Shown: positions 54,835 through 64,000 of the stretch, in pieces
Layout of the letters: each line of letters begins with the position of its first letter
Numbering within the stretch: the first letter of the stretch is position 1
Assembly: GCF_918797505.1 (NCBI RefSeq)
Contig: NC_092801.1
Span: 35,332,517 to 35,396,516 of the forward strand
Origin: Bemisia tabaci
Taxonomy: Eukaryota; Arthropoda; Insecta; Hemiptera; Aleyrodidae
Length of the DNA: 64,000 nucleotides
Reading direction: 5' to 3'
Position numbers and translations under genes: made by a program
Notes under the pieces: generated by a model
The model's input: the letters and a program-made list of their open reading frames with translations, nothing else
Database searches by the model: none
Told to the model about the DNA's origin: nothing

Positions 54835-55207
54835 TAAAAAAATTACGCAAATTCCTTACGCAAATTGTGAAGTTATAAATGCATTTCAAACTTTGCCAAT
54901 GCGCTTATCGTGATTTTTAAGACATTTTCTGGTTGAAAAAATTCTTATTTTTGCTCTAGCAAAAGTTTGCAACTGACCTATTGAAGGCGAAGAAGTTCTA
55001 GCAACCCTACAGAAATAAGGGTTGGGAAATTTCTTACGCAGATTGTGAAGTTAGAAGTGCATTTCAAACTTTGCCAATGCGCCTATCGTAATTTTTGGGA
55101 CATTTACTGACAGAAACAACTCTTATTTTTGCTCTGGCAAAAGTTTGCAACTGACCTATCGAAGGTGATGAAGTTCTCGCAACCCTGCAGAAATAAGGGT
55201 TGGGAAA
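54835..55207 (+). repeat. Tandem pair related to family Q arms
   Basis: Unit of about 178 bp twice: TTACGCARATTGTGAAGTTA, TGCATTTCAAACTTTGCCAATG, CTCTRGCAAAAGTTTGC, ending CAGAAATAAGGGTTGGGAAA. The shared block matches the arms of Q at 43275-43898. Confidence 0.65.
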
Positions 55208-55421
55208 AGTTTAAAAATTAATATCAAGATTGAAAGCTTTTTCTGATAGAGCGACGACGGGCGACGGGGAGCCGGAGATGCTCAAGTGGACGGGAGTAAT
55301 GATGTGTTGACTTTGTGTTTGCATATGTAGCCTCGCCCTTTTCCGAAGCGTCGATAAACTTTCACTAAGTTTCCTCCCTCGCCAAGCATAAACCCCGTAT
55401 GAGCACTTGAACGTTGCCGAA

Positions 55422-55958
55422 TGGACCACTAGACAAGGTACGAATTTAAGCATTCTGATACATGTTTCTTGACCAGAATTTTACTTCGAACACGATTCGC
55501 GCGATGAAAATTGCCGAAATCAACTCCTAACAAAGATGTTAACGTTTTTATTTCACATTGGTTACGAGAAATCTGAGCTGCCCGCTCATAAGAAACTCAC
55601 GTGAGTCAAATCGTGCACTACAACGGTTTCAGCAAGCTTCTCAATCGAGCAATGTTCATTTCCCATCATGTGTTGTTCAAACTATTAGCAATTTGCTATA
55701 ACTGAGCCAAAGTGTCAAGATTGAGGTTGCCAGATTTTTATATCGCAGAGATTGATAGCGTTTAGAGCGCGATGTGAGTCACGTACAGCATTGAGTTTTC
55801 ATGAGTGGGTGGTTTGATTTCACGCATCAAGAATCATTGAATATCTTCGCGAGGAGTTGATTTCGGTAATTTTCGTTGTGCGCATCGTGTTTTACGTGAA
55901 ATTCTGGCTATGAAGCGTGTATCAGAATGCTGAAATTTGTGCCTTGTCTACTGGACCA
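55422..55958. mobile_element. Family K foldback, copy 3
   Basis: TGGACCACTAGACAAGGTACG at the left, TGCCTTGTCTACTGGACCA at the right. It begins inside an E left-end scrap (CCCCGTATGAGCACTTGAACG). Most of it is included in the segmental duplication. Confidence 0.7.
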
Positions 55959-56799
55959 TTTTCACCGTAAAAATACTCATTTTTGGGTAAACGGTTCGAA
56001 TGTTTGTTTCATGAAATTTCCAGATAGGCACTAGAGATTAAGTGGATTGCATTTTAAGAAAAAAAAAATAATCAAGAGCCATGTGCATTCCAATGTTTCT
56101 AGGATTGTGCAACTTGCATTCTATGCAACATAATTACTGAAATCATGCAAAAAATGAAAATGTCAATGAAAAATATTCATAAGTTTCTTCAAAAATAAAT
56201 ATTTTTCAAGAGGCAATTCGGCAACATTTGAATGCTCGTACGGCGTTTTTCCTTAGAACGGCAGGTGGTTTTGAGCGCTAGATAGACTCCGTCCCAGAAT
56301 TTCACCCCGAAATGTTTAACTGTGTAAGAAATAACTCTTGTTTCCTCTCCCGCGAAAGTTGGCAACGGATATATTTCCACGAAAATTCGTATTTAACAGC
56401 GTGAATTTGGCAATGACCGGATTTCCATACGGCGTTTTTCCACTTTTCCACGGCATGGCAGTTTTGAAGTATGCGTGAAGTGCCTCTTTTCTCTCATTGC
56501 TTTATTTGTTCCGTCGCCATGCCTGATCTCTCTTTTAATCCTTTCCAATTCGCATGCAAAGAAAGGAGGGCTGTCAACAATTTTTGCGTTCACCAGTTCG
56601 CGGCCTGTGAAAATAAACATCGCTTATAAAAAGGAACCAGCCAGGGCACGAACTCATTCTGTCGTGCTAAGGAAAAACGCCGTATGAACATACGTGAGTT
56701 GCCAAATTTCCTTCGATAAAATATTGTTGTTAGAAGGAAGTTATGCATATTTTTCCTAGAAATTTTTAGATATGTAAGATTAATCTGCAAAAAATGATT
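55461..56799. repeat. Segmental duplication, copy 1 (about 1.34 kb)
   Basis: Identical, as far as I can read, to 56968-58305 at an offset of 1507 bp, except for one A lost from a run near 56761 in copy 2. Contains most of K, an M fragment and several E parts. It cuts through K at the left of copy 2 and through E at the right of copy 1, so the breakpoints do not match element ends. Confidence 0.92.
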
Positions 56800-56967
56800 G
56801 TGCTCGTATCAGCTTTTTCCCTCTGTATTGAGATTTTCAGTTTAGGGCTGATTTTTTAAGCACGTTGGCTAAAAAATTCCAATTTACTGTCTTACGACCC
56901 GTGCGTCTCGCAATCAGTTCGTGCAAAAATATTTTCTTTAAAAATCTTGCTCAGCACATCGTGATAT
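56800..56967. other. Spacer between duplicated segments
   Basis: 168 bp of single-copy DNA with no resemblance to either flank. Insertion of filler during duplication would explain it. Confidence 0.5.
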
Positions 56968-58305
56968 CATGTTTCTTGACCAGAATTTTACTTCGAACAC
57001 GATTCGCGCGATGAAAATTGCCGAAATCAACTCCTAACAAAGATGTTAACGTTTTTATTTCACATTGGTTACGAGAAATCTGAGCTGCCCGCTCATAAGA
57101 AACTCACGTGAGTCAAATCGTGCACTACAACGGTTTCAGCAAGCTTCTCAATCGAGCAATGTTCATTTCCCATCATGTGTTGTTCAAACTATTAGCAATT
57201 TGCTATAACTGAGCCAAAGTGTCAAGATTGAGGTTGCCAGATTTTTATATCGCAGAGATTGATAGCGTTTAGAGCGCGATGTGAGTCACGTACAGCATTG
57301 AGTTTTCATGAGTGGGTGGTTTGATTTCACGCATCAAGAATCATTGAATATCTTCGCGAGGAGTTGATTTCGGTAATTTTCGTTGTGCGCATCGTGTTTT
57401 ACGTGAAATTCTGGCTATGAAGCGTGTATCAGAATGCTGAAATTTGTGCCTTGTCTACTGGACCATTTTCACCGTAAAAATACTCATTTTTGGGTAAACG
57501 GTTCGAATGTTTGTTTCATGAAATTTCCAGATAGGCACTAGAGATTAAGTGGATTGCATTTTAAGAAAAAAAAAATAATCAAGAGCCATGTGCATTCCAA
57601 TGTTTCTAGGATTGTGCAACTTGCATTCTATGCAACATAATTACTGAAATCATGCAAAAAATGAAAATGTCAATGAAAAATATTCATAAGTTTCTTCAAA
57701 AATAAATATTTTTCAAGAGGCAATTCGGCAACATTTGAATGCTCGTACGGCGTTTTTCCTTAGAACGGCAGGTGGTTTTGAGCGCTAGATAGACTCCGTC
57801 CCAGAATTTCACCCCGAAATGTTTAACTGTGTAAGAAATAACTCTTGTTTCCTCTCCCGCGAAAGTTGGCAACGGATATATTTCCACGAAAATTCGTATT
57901 TAACAGCGTGAATTTGGCAATGACCGGATTTCCATACGGCGTTTTTCCACTTTTCCACGGCATGGCAGTTTTGAAGTATGCGTGAAGTGCCTCTTTTCTC
58001 TCATTGCTTTATTTGTTCCGTCGCCATGCCTGATCTCTCTTTTAATCCTTTCCAATTCGCATGCAAAGAAAGGAGGGCTGTCAACAATTTTTGCGTTCAC
58101 CAGTTCGCGGCCTGTGAAAATAAACATCGCTTATAAAAAGGAACCAGCCAGGGCACGAACTCATTCTGTCGTGCTAAGGAAAAACGCCGTATGAACATAC
58201 GTGAGTTGCCAAATTTCCTTCGATAAAATATTGTTGTTAGAAGGAAGTTATGCATATTTTTCCTAGAAATTTTTAGATATGTAAGATTAATCTGCAAAAA
58301 ATGAT
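56968..58305. repeat. Segmental duplication, copy 2
   Basis: Starts CATGTTTCTTGACCAG within K and ends CAAAAAATGAT within E. After that the E element continues normally (GCTTGAAAAATTGGG), so the right edge here is the ancestral context. At copy 1 the left edge is ancestral. Confidence 0.92.
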
Positions 58306-58650
58306 GCTTGAAAAATTGGGAAAAAATATTCATAACTTTCCTAGTAACTTCGTATTTTATCAAAAGCAACTTGGTAACGACGTTCATACGACGCACAGTG
58401 GAACGATTCAATAGGAAAGGTCGGACAAAATTTGGAAACTTTAAACGCTTATAACTCCATTTATACAAAAAATTTAGGTTCTGAAAGTGGTTTCATTGGT
58501 TTCCTCGTAAATTTTTCTTTCAAAAGTACCCCTGAAATTAATATGTGACGAAATAAACATCAAAATTTCCAGCTTTAGTATAAATTTCATGTCCGACCTC
58601 CCTAATTGACTCGATCCACTATGCGACGTTCCTCCTTGGCACGGCAGTAT
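58168..58650. mobile_element. Family E MITE with family B nested near its right end
   Basis: E starts CTGTCGTGCTAAGGAAAAACG and ends ACGTTCCTCCTTGGCACGGCAG, interrupted by B. Confidence 0.75.
58392..58623. mobile_element. Family B MITE in E, 3-bp duplication
   Basis: GCACAGTGGAACGATTCAAT to TTGACTCGATCCACTATGC, flanked by GAC on both sides. Removing it gives TTCATACGACGTTCCTCC, the normal E end. Confidence 0.75.
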
Positions 58651-58884
58651 TTACAAAATCACCTACATGGCTGTATTATTCTGACTTGTTAAGGAAGAAC
58701 ATTCAGTTTTCTTCATAGGCGGATTCAGGCACTTCGAACTAGGGATGGCAGGGGAGTTTTGGGGACCCCCCTTCCTCAAAGAAAATCGACATTTTAAAGC
58801 ATCTATCATGCAGTTTGAGCCAATGTCGTCACGAATAATTACCAAACTGACGTATTTCTGCCAAACGGAACTATGTGCATTATC

Positions 58885-59025
58885 AGCAGTACGTTACCTT
58901 TGAATAAAACGTTATTTGACGGTACGGTAACGGTGCCTTCGAATAAAAGGTCACTCGCGGTACGGTACCTTCGTAAAACGTTATTCGACGGCACGGTACC
59001 TTTGAATAAAACGTTATTTGGCGTT
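58885..59025 (+). repeat. Tandem units with ACGTTATTCGACGGTACGGTA
   Basis: About four units of 35-45 bp (CCTTTGAATAAAACGTTATT, CGACGGTACGGTA) with a variable spacer. One more unit (CCTTCGGATAAAACGTTATTCG) lies at 59458-59495 beyond an AT-rich single-copy stretch (59026-59454). The two may be ends of one AT-rich element. Confidence 0.6.
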
Positions 59026-59569
59026 TTAAACGTTTTTTAAAAAAGATTTTAATTCTTCTTTAGAAATAGGAATGTGAAGAAATGTAAGATTTCAAAATAG
59101 TTTTACAATAGAACAAATAACATTTTTTTATGATTTTTCGTTTTTGACTATTTTAATAATCTTGGTGTTTGTTATGTATATAATGGTTTATTTAACATTC
59201 GAGTCTTTAATTAAATGTTATGACTTAGATAACCAAACTATGGAATCTTTTTGAACAGTTTTACCCTTGGTAATTTTAGTTTTTCTAGCTTTTCCATCTA
59301 TCCGAATTTTGTATCTAATGGATGAAATAAAAAATCCTATGTTAACATGTAAAGTATTAGGTCATCAGTGATTTTGGAGCTACGAATATAGAGATTTTAG
59401 TAGTTTTGAATTTGATTCATTTATAGTTTTTAGGTTTTTAGTTTTTAGTTTTAGGGCACCTTCGGATAAAACGTTATTCGACGGTACCGTAATTCCTAAT
59501 AACCACTTCGTAAAAAGTAAAGTACGACAAGACGTCTGCATCGCCGCAAATCGAGATCCGCAATTTCAT

Positions 59570-59689
59570 CCTCGCAATGTGATTGGCTGGATTGGAAATC
59601 CTCGCAATGTGATTGGCTGGATTGGAAATCCTCGCAATGTGATTGGCTGGATTGGAAATCCTCGCAATGTGATTGGCTGGATTGGAAAT
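59570..59689. repeat. 30-bp minisatellite with inverted CCAAT boxes, 4 copies
   Basis: Exact 30-bp units, each CCTCGCAATGTGATTGGC then TGGATTGGAAAT. Each unit has two ATTGG (reverse CCAAT) pentamers, eight in all. The array is in frame on both strands because 30 is a multiple of 3, but no gene is evident. Confidence 0.93.
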
Positions 59690-59993
59690 CCCCGCTGCAT
59701 GGAGGAATTTCATACTCTGCACCCTTACCAAAGACGAGACACAGCTTATTTTTACGCCCTTAGGAGTGATTTTGAAGAATAAAAATCTAAATAGAAGATG
59801 AAAAGCTAGTGGGAGGAGGAAAGCGACAAACATTACCACTTTTGAGCAAAAAACACGTATCTTCAACGGGTTTCTATCGGGAGTCGCGTGATTTTTCATT
59901 GGAGAATCAGAATGGTGTTGTAAATACAGACACCGAGTGGCCGACTGCCAAGTACGAGGCAGACAATGGGACTTTAGCCGGAGCAGTGGCGAG

Positions 59994-60154
59994 GCGTTAT
60001 AATCGATATATCGACGATCGATATTATCCCATTTGAAACAATGGTGAAGAATCGATTATCATGGTGTTCGTTGCGAGGGCTTTGAAAATCGATCGTTTTT
60101 CATAGGTTTAAGGGGTGTATCAATCGATATATCGCAGAGTGCACCACGCCGCTG
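59994..60154. mobile_element. Family I hAT-like MITE
   Basis: CAGTGGCGAGGCGTTATAATC to CACCACGCCGCTG, flanked by AGCCGGAG and AGCCGAAG (8 bp with one change). Confidence 0.8.
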
Positions 60155-60162
60155 AGCCGAAG

Positions 60163-60404
60163 GAATGAAGTCCAGCGGGGTTTTGCCTGGAGCTCACAAC
60201 GCGATATGAGCGAGAATGTGGGGTTGATGGGGGTGAAAGGAAAATATGTGGATTCTCTCGCATCTCACTGGAGGCTACGAAATGTTCGCTCGCGCTGCCA
60301 AAGCAAGCTTTCAACGATTTGATTCTTTTTCCGCCGTTGCTTGCCTGAAAGAACGCTGTATTTGTTCGTTTTATGCGCGGAAATACTAACGTCGATACGT
60401 ACAT
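60163..60404. other. No recognised feature
   Basis: Single-copy DNA. Confidence 0.35.
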
Positions 60405-60757
60405 GGACGTATTTCTGTCGGATGGAACTATGTGCATTGTGACGAGAGCCCTGCTATGTATGAGGACTTATCTGTAACAATAGCGGATGTGAAAAATTAC
60501 CTTTTTGAAATACATTCAAAAAACTGTTTTGGCATCGAGAAAATTTTGAGAAAATACTTGAGATGTGATCTTCGAGGTCTGTACATTATGCCAGAGCCAA
60601 ACATATTAAATTTTTGTGTGAACAAAACAGTTTTTTAAGCGTGTTTCGAAGAGGTAATTTTTCACATCCGCTATTGTTACAGATAAGTCCTCATATTGTA
60701 ATGGATCTCAGGGCTCATGTCTTCATGCACGTAGTTCTATTTGGCAGAAATATGTCC
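60405..60757. mobile_element. Family D foldback, copy 3, split by a TA-flanked MITE
   Basis: GGACGTATTTCTGTCGGATG at the left, ATTTGGCAGAAATATGTCC at the right. The loop is interrupted at 60461. Confidence 0.72.
60461..60693. mobile_element. TA-flanked MITE with 42-bp perfect TIRs
   Basis: TGAGGACTTATCTGTAACAA ... and its exact complement (60461-60502, 60652-60693), TA on both sides, 233 bp. Consistent with a Tc1/mariner-type nonautonomous element. Single copy in this window. Confidence 0.85.
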
Positions 60758-60860
60758 ATGTGAATATTGAGTAGTGTAAGCATGGAGGGGCTTGGAAAAC
60801 AAGGCACATAAGTATAGTTCCCGGAAAAAAATTGAGTTATGAATGATTTCAACCAAAACT

Positions 60861-61121
60861 GGATTGCATTTTGCAAAAAGGAACCCCAGAGCGTTCCAAT
60901 GTTGCTAAGATTGTGTATCTTATATTCATTCATTCAATAAAATTACTGAATTCATGCAAAACATTAATTTCACAAAGGTAATTTACATCTTTAAGTTATA
61001 GATTATTGGGAGTAAAGATAAAATTGGTTTAGATAATCTGTGTATATTTGCAAGGCAAACAAAGTTGCAGAATTTTAGCGACATTGGAATGCTCTCGGTT
61101 CCTTTTTGCGAAATGCAATCC
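60861..61121. mobile_element. Family M foldback, copy 2
   Basis: GGATTGCATTTTGCAAAAAGG and CCTTTTTGCGAAATGCAATCC, flanked by AACT on both sides. Confidence 0.8.
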
Positions 61122-61309
61122 AACTAATTTTGAAGTGTTTTCTCTGAAGAATTCACAATGAAAATCAAATTTTAAAGCATAAGAAAGTTATTTTAAACAT
61201 TCTTTGCCGTCTTGAGGCTCCCTGTTTTTACAAAATATTGAAACTTTAAACAATTATTTCTTAAAATAGCTAAAAGTATACTAACTCGCTTTGTCCTCGA
61301 AGTCCCTCA

Positions 61310-61536
61310 CACTGGAAAAAAAACACATTGGATCTATAGTCCAGACTCTTAAAAACATCGACAAGAAAAAATACTCTTGATTCAATCAGATTTAAGCTTA
61401 AATCAAGAACCAAGCCTCTTAATTCCAGCGGATTTTCTTTTGATTTAAGCTTAAATTTGCTTGAATCATGAGTCATTTTTCTTGACAATGTTTTCAAGAG
61501 TCTGGACTCTAGATCCAATCTGTTTTTTTTCCAGTG
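61310..61536. mobile_element. Family G foldback, copy 5
   Basis: CACTGGAAAAAAAACACATTG to TTTTTTTTCCAGTG. 227 bp, the same length as copy 4. Confidence 0.82.
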
Positions 61537-61681
61537 CAATTTTTCCTTAATTCTTGTGGCTGAAACGGAAAGTAAATATTCCCGCTTCGAAAATTTGCTT
61601 CTTAGAAGCAAGTTCTCAAAGGGTCGCCTGCCGTGAAGAAATTTCGCATGGTGACAACCTTTTTTTGATTGCAGCATTTTC

Positions 61682-61999
61682 TGACTTTTCCATGGCTTTT
61701 ACGGTTTTGGGAGCATGATTTCTCATGAAAATGCTTTTTACAAAAAGCTCTCTAAAAAGTCAACTAAAAAGTTTTCACGGATGAATCTGACTTTTCCATG
61801 GCTTTTAGGGTTTTGGGAGCATGATTTCTCATGAAAATGCTTTTTACAAAAAAGCTCTCTAAAAAGTCAACTAAAAAGATGTCACGGATGAATCTGACTT
61901 TTCCATGGCTTTTAGGGTTTTGAGAGCATGATTTCTCATGAAAATGCTTTTTACAAAAAATCTTTCTAAAAATTTAACTAAAAATGTTCACGGAATGTC
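61682..61999 (+). repeat. Tandem repeat, three units of 106-107 bp
   Basis: Units start TGACTTTTCCATGGCTTTT at 61682, 61788 and 61895 and contain the palindrome ATGATTTCTCATGAAAAT. The third unit is diverged at its end. Confidence 0.88.
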
Positions 62000-62141
62000 C
62001 AGGTGGTCAGCGTTTTATCAAAATAAGTCCATCGGTGGATCCAAGGGGGACGTTTTTCACATTCATTCTTAGGGCCCTCGACTGATGAACACACCATTTC
62101 TTTCCCACCTGTCTTATGTTCCATTTGGCACAAATACGCCC

Positions 62142-62647
62142 AATGGAGATGTTGCATGTGTGAGGGATTTACGATTTAACCATTGCTTTATGTGAAATTT
62201 CGCGAGAAACACGATGGCGTCACTGGTTTTCTCTGAAATCATCTCCCAAGCTCAAAAAAAGCTCTCAAATTGAGGCCAAAATGGAGGAGATATCCCATCC
62301 TACCCTGAGAGTCCACCTCTATATCAAAACAAACTCTCCATGCAAAGATAGGGAGCAAATACACTAGCAGGGTTGCCGTGTTTTCAGTTTTGGAGTCCCT
62401 AAATAAAGTGGCAACCCTGCTAATGTATTTGCTCCCTATCGTTGCATGGAGAGTTTGTTTTGATATAGAGGTGAACTCTCAGAGTAGGGTGGGATATCCC
62501 CTCCATTTTGGCCCCAACTTGAGAGCTTTTTTTGAGCTTGGGAGATGACTTCAGAGAAAACCAGTGGCACCATCTTGTTTCTCGCGAACTTTTACATAAG
62601 AATCAATGGTCAAATCGCAAATCCCTCACACATGCAACATCTCCATT
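62142..62647. mobile_element. Family F long foldback, copy 5
   Basis: AATGGAGATGTTGCATGTGTG to CACACATGCAACATCTCCATT, loop inverted (GCCGTGTTTTCAGTTTTGG) as in copy 3. Confidence 0.85.
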
Positions 62648-62767
62648 CTCAAGAATACGAGCTTTTAAAGAGCGACACTTAAGAGCCTCAGTGTTGCAGA
62701 TAAAGAACAGGTTCTCCGAGGATCTGAAGTCATTGAATCTGATGTTTTTTGTCTGGATTTGTTGCAG

Positions 62768-62923
62768 TTCCGAAATACTACAGCGGAACGAAGAAGTTCG
62801 GAGACAAATGTGAGAACACGTGGGAGTGTGGGTTCGACGGTGGCATCTGTGACGCCATCAAAAAGTCTTGCCAGTGCCTCCCAGAGCTTCCAGCCACCAA
62901 CCACATCGACAAATGCGGAAAAG
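62768..62923 (+). CDS. Cysteine-rich exon resembling an EB module
   Basis: 156-bp exon between acceptor GGATTTGTTGCAG and donor AAAAG/GTCAGC, phase 1 at both ends, as is typical of extracellular modules. It encodes PKYYSGTKKFGDKCENTWEC followed by GFDGGICDAIKKSCQCL, then PELPATNHIDKCGK. The spacing GxxCxxxxxC...GxCxxxxxxCxC...C fits the EB module of secreted or membrane invertebrate proteins (Pfam PF01683). Codon use is GC-richer than the surroundings. No neighbouring exon is certain inside the window, so the gene is partial. Confidence 0.6.
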
Positions 62924-63029
62924 GTCAGCCTCCTTGCCATATCTTTCAACGTTTTTTGCATTTCTACTCTAATGGAAAGAAAACTCCCTATTTGTTTTTT
63001 TGATTCAAATTATCGAATACGATCCCACC

Positions 63030-63180
63030 AATTGGTTAGTTGCGCCGGTCACAGAATCGTGCACTGATGCTTGATTCTTGTAGATTAGCTAAAAATAATA
63101 AGATCTGTCCAAACATCAACTCTCTACGTTCTATCGAAGATATTGCGCTTTGAAAAATTCGTTTAATGACGTCATCCACT
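63030..63180. repeat. Family Z half copy
   Basis: TAGTTGCGCCGGTCACAGAATC through GACGTCATCCACTGCGGTAGTG, matching the left half of the copy at 6846. It may lie in an intron of the EB-module gene. Confidence 0.6.
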
Positions 63181-63614
63181 GCGGTAGTGACACCCTTGGT
63201 TTCTTTTTGGTTTCTCATATTTAATTTTTCTTTTGTGAAAAATAATTAAATATGAGATGAAATCAGGCAACGTTTTTTGTAAATAGTATAATTGATTGAT
63301 TCCGGTGAATTTCGTCCAATTATGCGTCAATTAAAGACTGATGACACTGCCTCGATAGGGGTGGCTTGGCAGGGCAAATATGCTGCACTATATTCCAAAT
63401 AGTATTTTTTTCAGTTTTAACGACCGGAGCTAGCTTTTTAATTAAATTGAATCATTTTTGTCACAGAGGGTATAATTGGATCGTTCCATTTGCACTCTCT
63501 CTAAAATGCTAATAGCCCCAATCAAACCTAATTCACTGCAAGGTGTTGATTGTTTAGTCCATATGTATGTATTGATTTATTTCCATCGTTCGCCGGAACG
63601 ACGGTTCAAGTTAA
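63181..63614. other. No recognised feature
   Basis: Single-copy AT-rich DNA. Confidence 0.35.
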
Positions 63615-63900
63615 AGCCACAAGCTTGGCGTCATTCGATCAATTCCGCGTCCAAATACTTGCCATAGACACACCGCAAAAATGGTATGCTGTTTTGGCAC
63701 CTAGGATGTCAAAAATGTGTCTGGTCATCCTAAGATGCAACCTTGATTGCCCACGCAGTTGAATTTGCATTTGCAGGATGTAAAGTTAACTGCAAGGGCA
63801 GTAAAGGCAGCATTTTGGGATCATCAGACACATTTTTGACATCCTAGGTGCTAAAACAGCATACTATTTTTTCAGTGCAGCGTCTTGGCTTTAACACAGC
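63615..63900. mobile_element. Family AA foldback
   Basis: GTTAAAGCCACAAGCTTGGC and GTCTTGGCTTTAAC, inner arms GCACCTAGGATGTCAAAAATG and complement, centre CTGCAAGGGCAGTAAAGG pairing with CCTTGATTGCCCACGCAG. Confidence 0.7.
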
Positions 63901-64000
63901 CAGCGTAAAAAAGCTGCAGTAACGCGCCTTTTAACCCACCCGTCTTGTGTGGCCAATGCAAAAATTCCACAAATAAATACTTTTTCCATCGATAAAAAGA

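Noticed and set aside
59570..59689. CRISPR array
   Set aside because: Head-to-tail 30-bp units with no spacers, in a eukaryotic context.
59474..59899. 141-codon minus-strand frame with ISNPANHIAR repeats
   Set aside because: The repeats are the 30-bp minisatellite read in frame. Flanks show no conserved domain or splice structure.
63778..63846. Terminal exon of the EB-module gene (TTTGCAG acceptor, in-phase GCKVNCKGSKGS then stop)
   Set aside because: Phase fits, but the whole piece lies in the centre of foldback AA and pairs with its other arm. More likely repeat DNA.

Overview
The window looks like insect nuclear DNA, most likely from a hemipteran. Whitefly is my best guess, but nothing here proves the species. 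The DNA is AT-rich and almost free of long ORFs. It holds a mariner remnant, a polyadenylated R1/jockey-group LINE, a tRNA-derived SINE and spliceosomal exon signals. Over half of it is short foldback (inverted-repeat) elements in about 25 families, many nested in one another. There is no sign of bacterial gene organisation, CRISPR or operons.

Layout. 0-6.5 kb: a 4.6 kb giant foldback element whose arms are arrays of a 130-bp repeat (13-14 units left, 4 right, with a 780-bp higher-order period), followed by nested small elements. 6.5-15.5 kb: a dense field of small foldbacks, an internally deleted mariner element (12.7-13.7 kb) and hAT-type MITEs. 16.0-18.2 kb: a 5'-inverted ('twin-primed') LINE with a 14-bp target duplication, itself hit by a 133-bp snap-back insert. 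18.2-34.5 kb: more foldbacks, three copies of an E-N-E composite repeat, and a SINE. 34.5-45 kb: longer unique AT-rich stretches between foldbacks, plus an octamer microsatellite. 46.5-49.4 kb (minus strand): the one substantial gene, coding for an AAA-ATPase-like/PD-(D/E)XK protein of the PF09820/PF08011 type. It apparently has a separate signal-peptide exon, so the product would be secreted. 50-62.6 kb: foldbacks, a 1.34-kb tandem segmental duplication, an inverted-CCAAT minisatellite and other tandem repeats. 62.8-62.9 kb: a cysteine-rich, phase 1-1 exon resembling an EB module.

Functionally there is one confident host gene, one probable host exon, two decayed transposon-coding remnants, and a mobile-element landscape that preserves many clean insertion footprints. 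These include 8-bp duplications (hAT-like families I and R), 4-bp duplications (families C, D, M and Y), 3-bp (B), TA (mariner and small MITEs) and 11-14 bp (LINE and snap-back inserts). Family letters are my own labels. All copy comparisons were made by eye within this window only.
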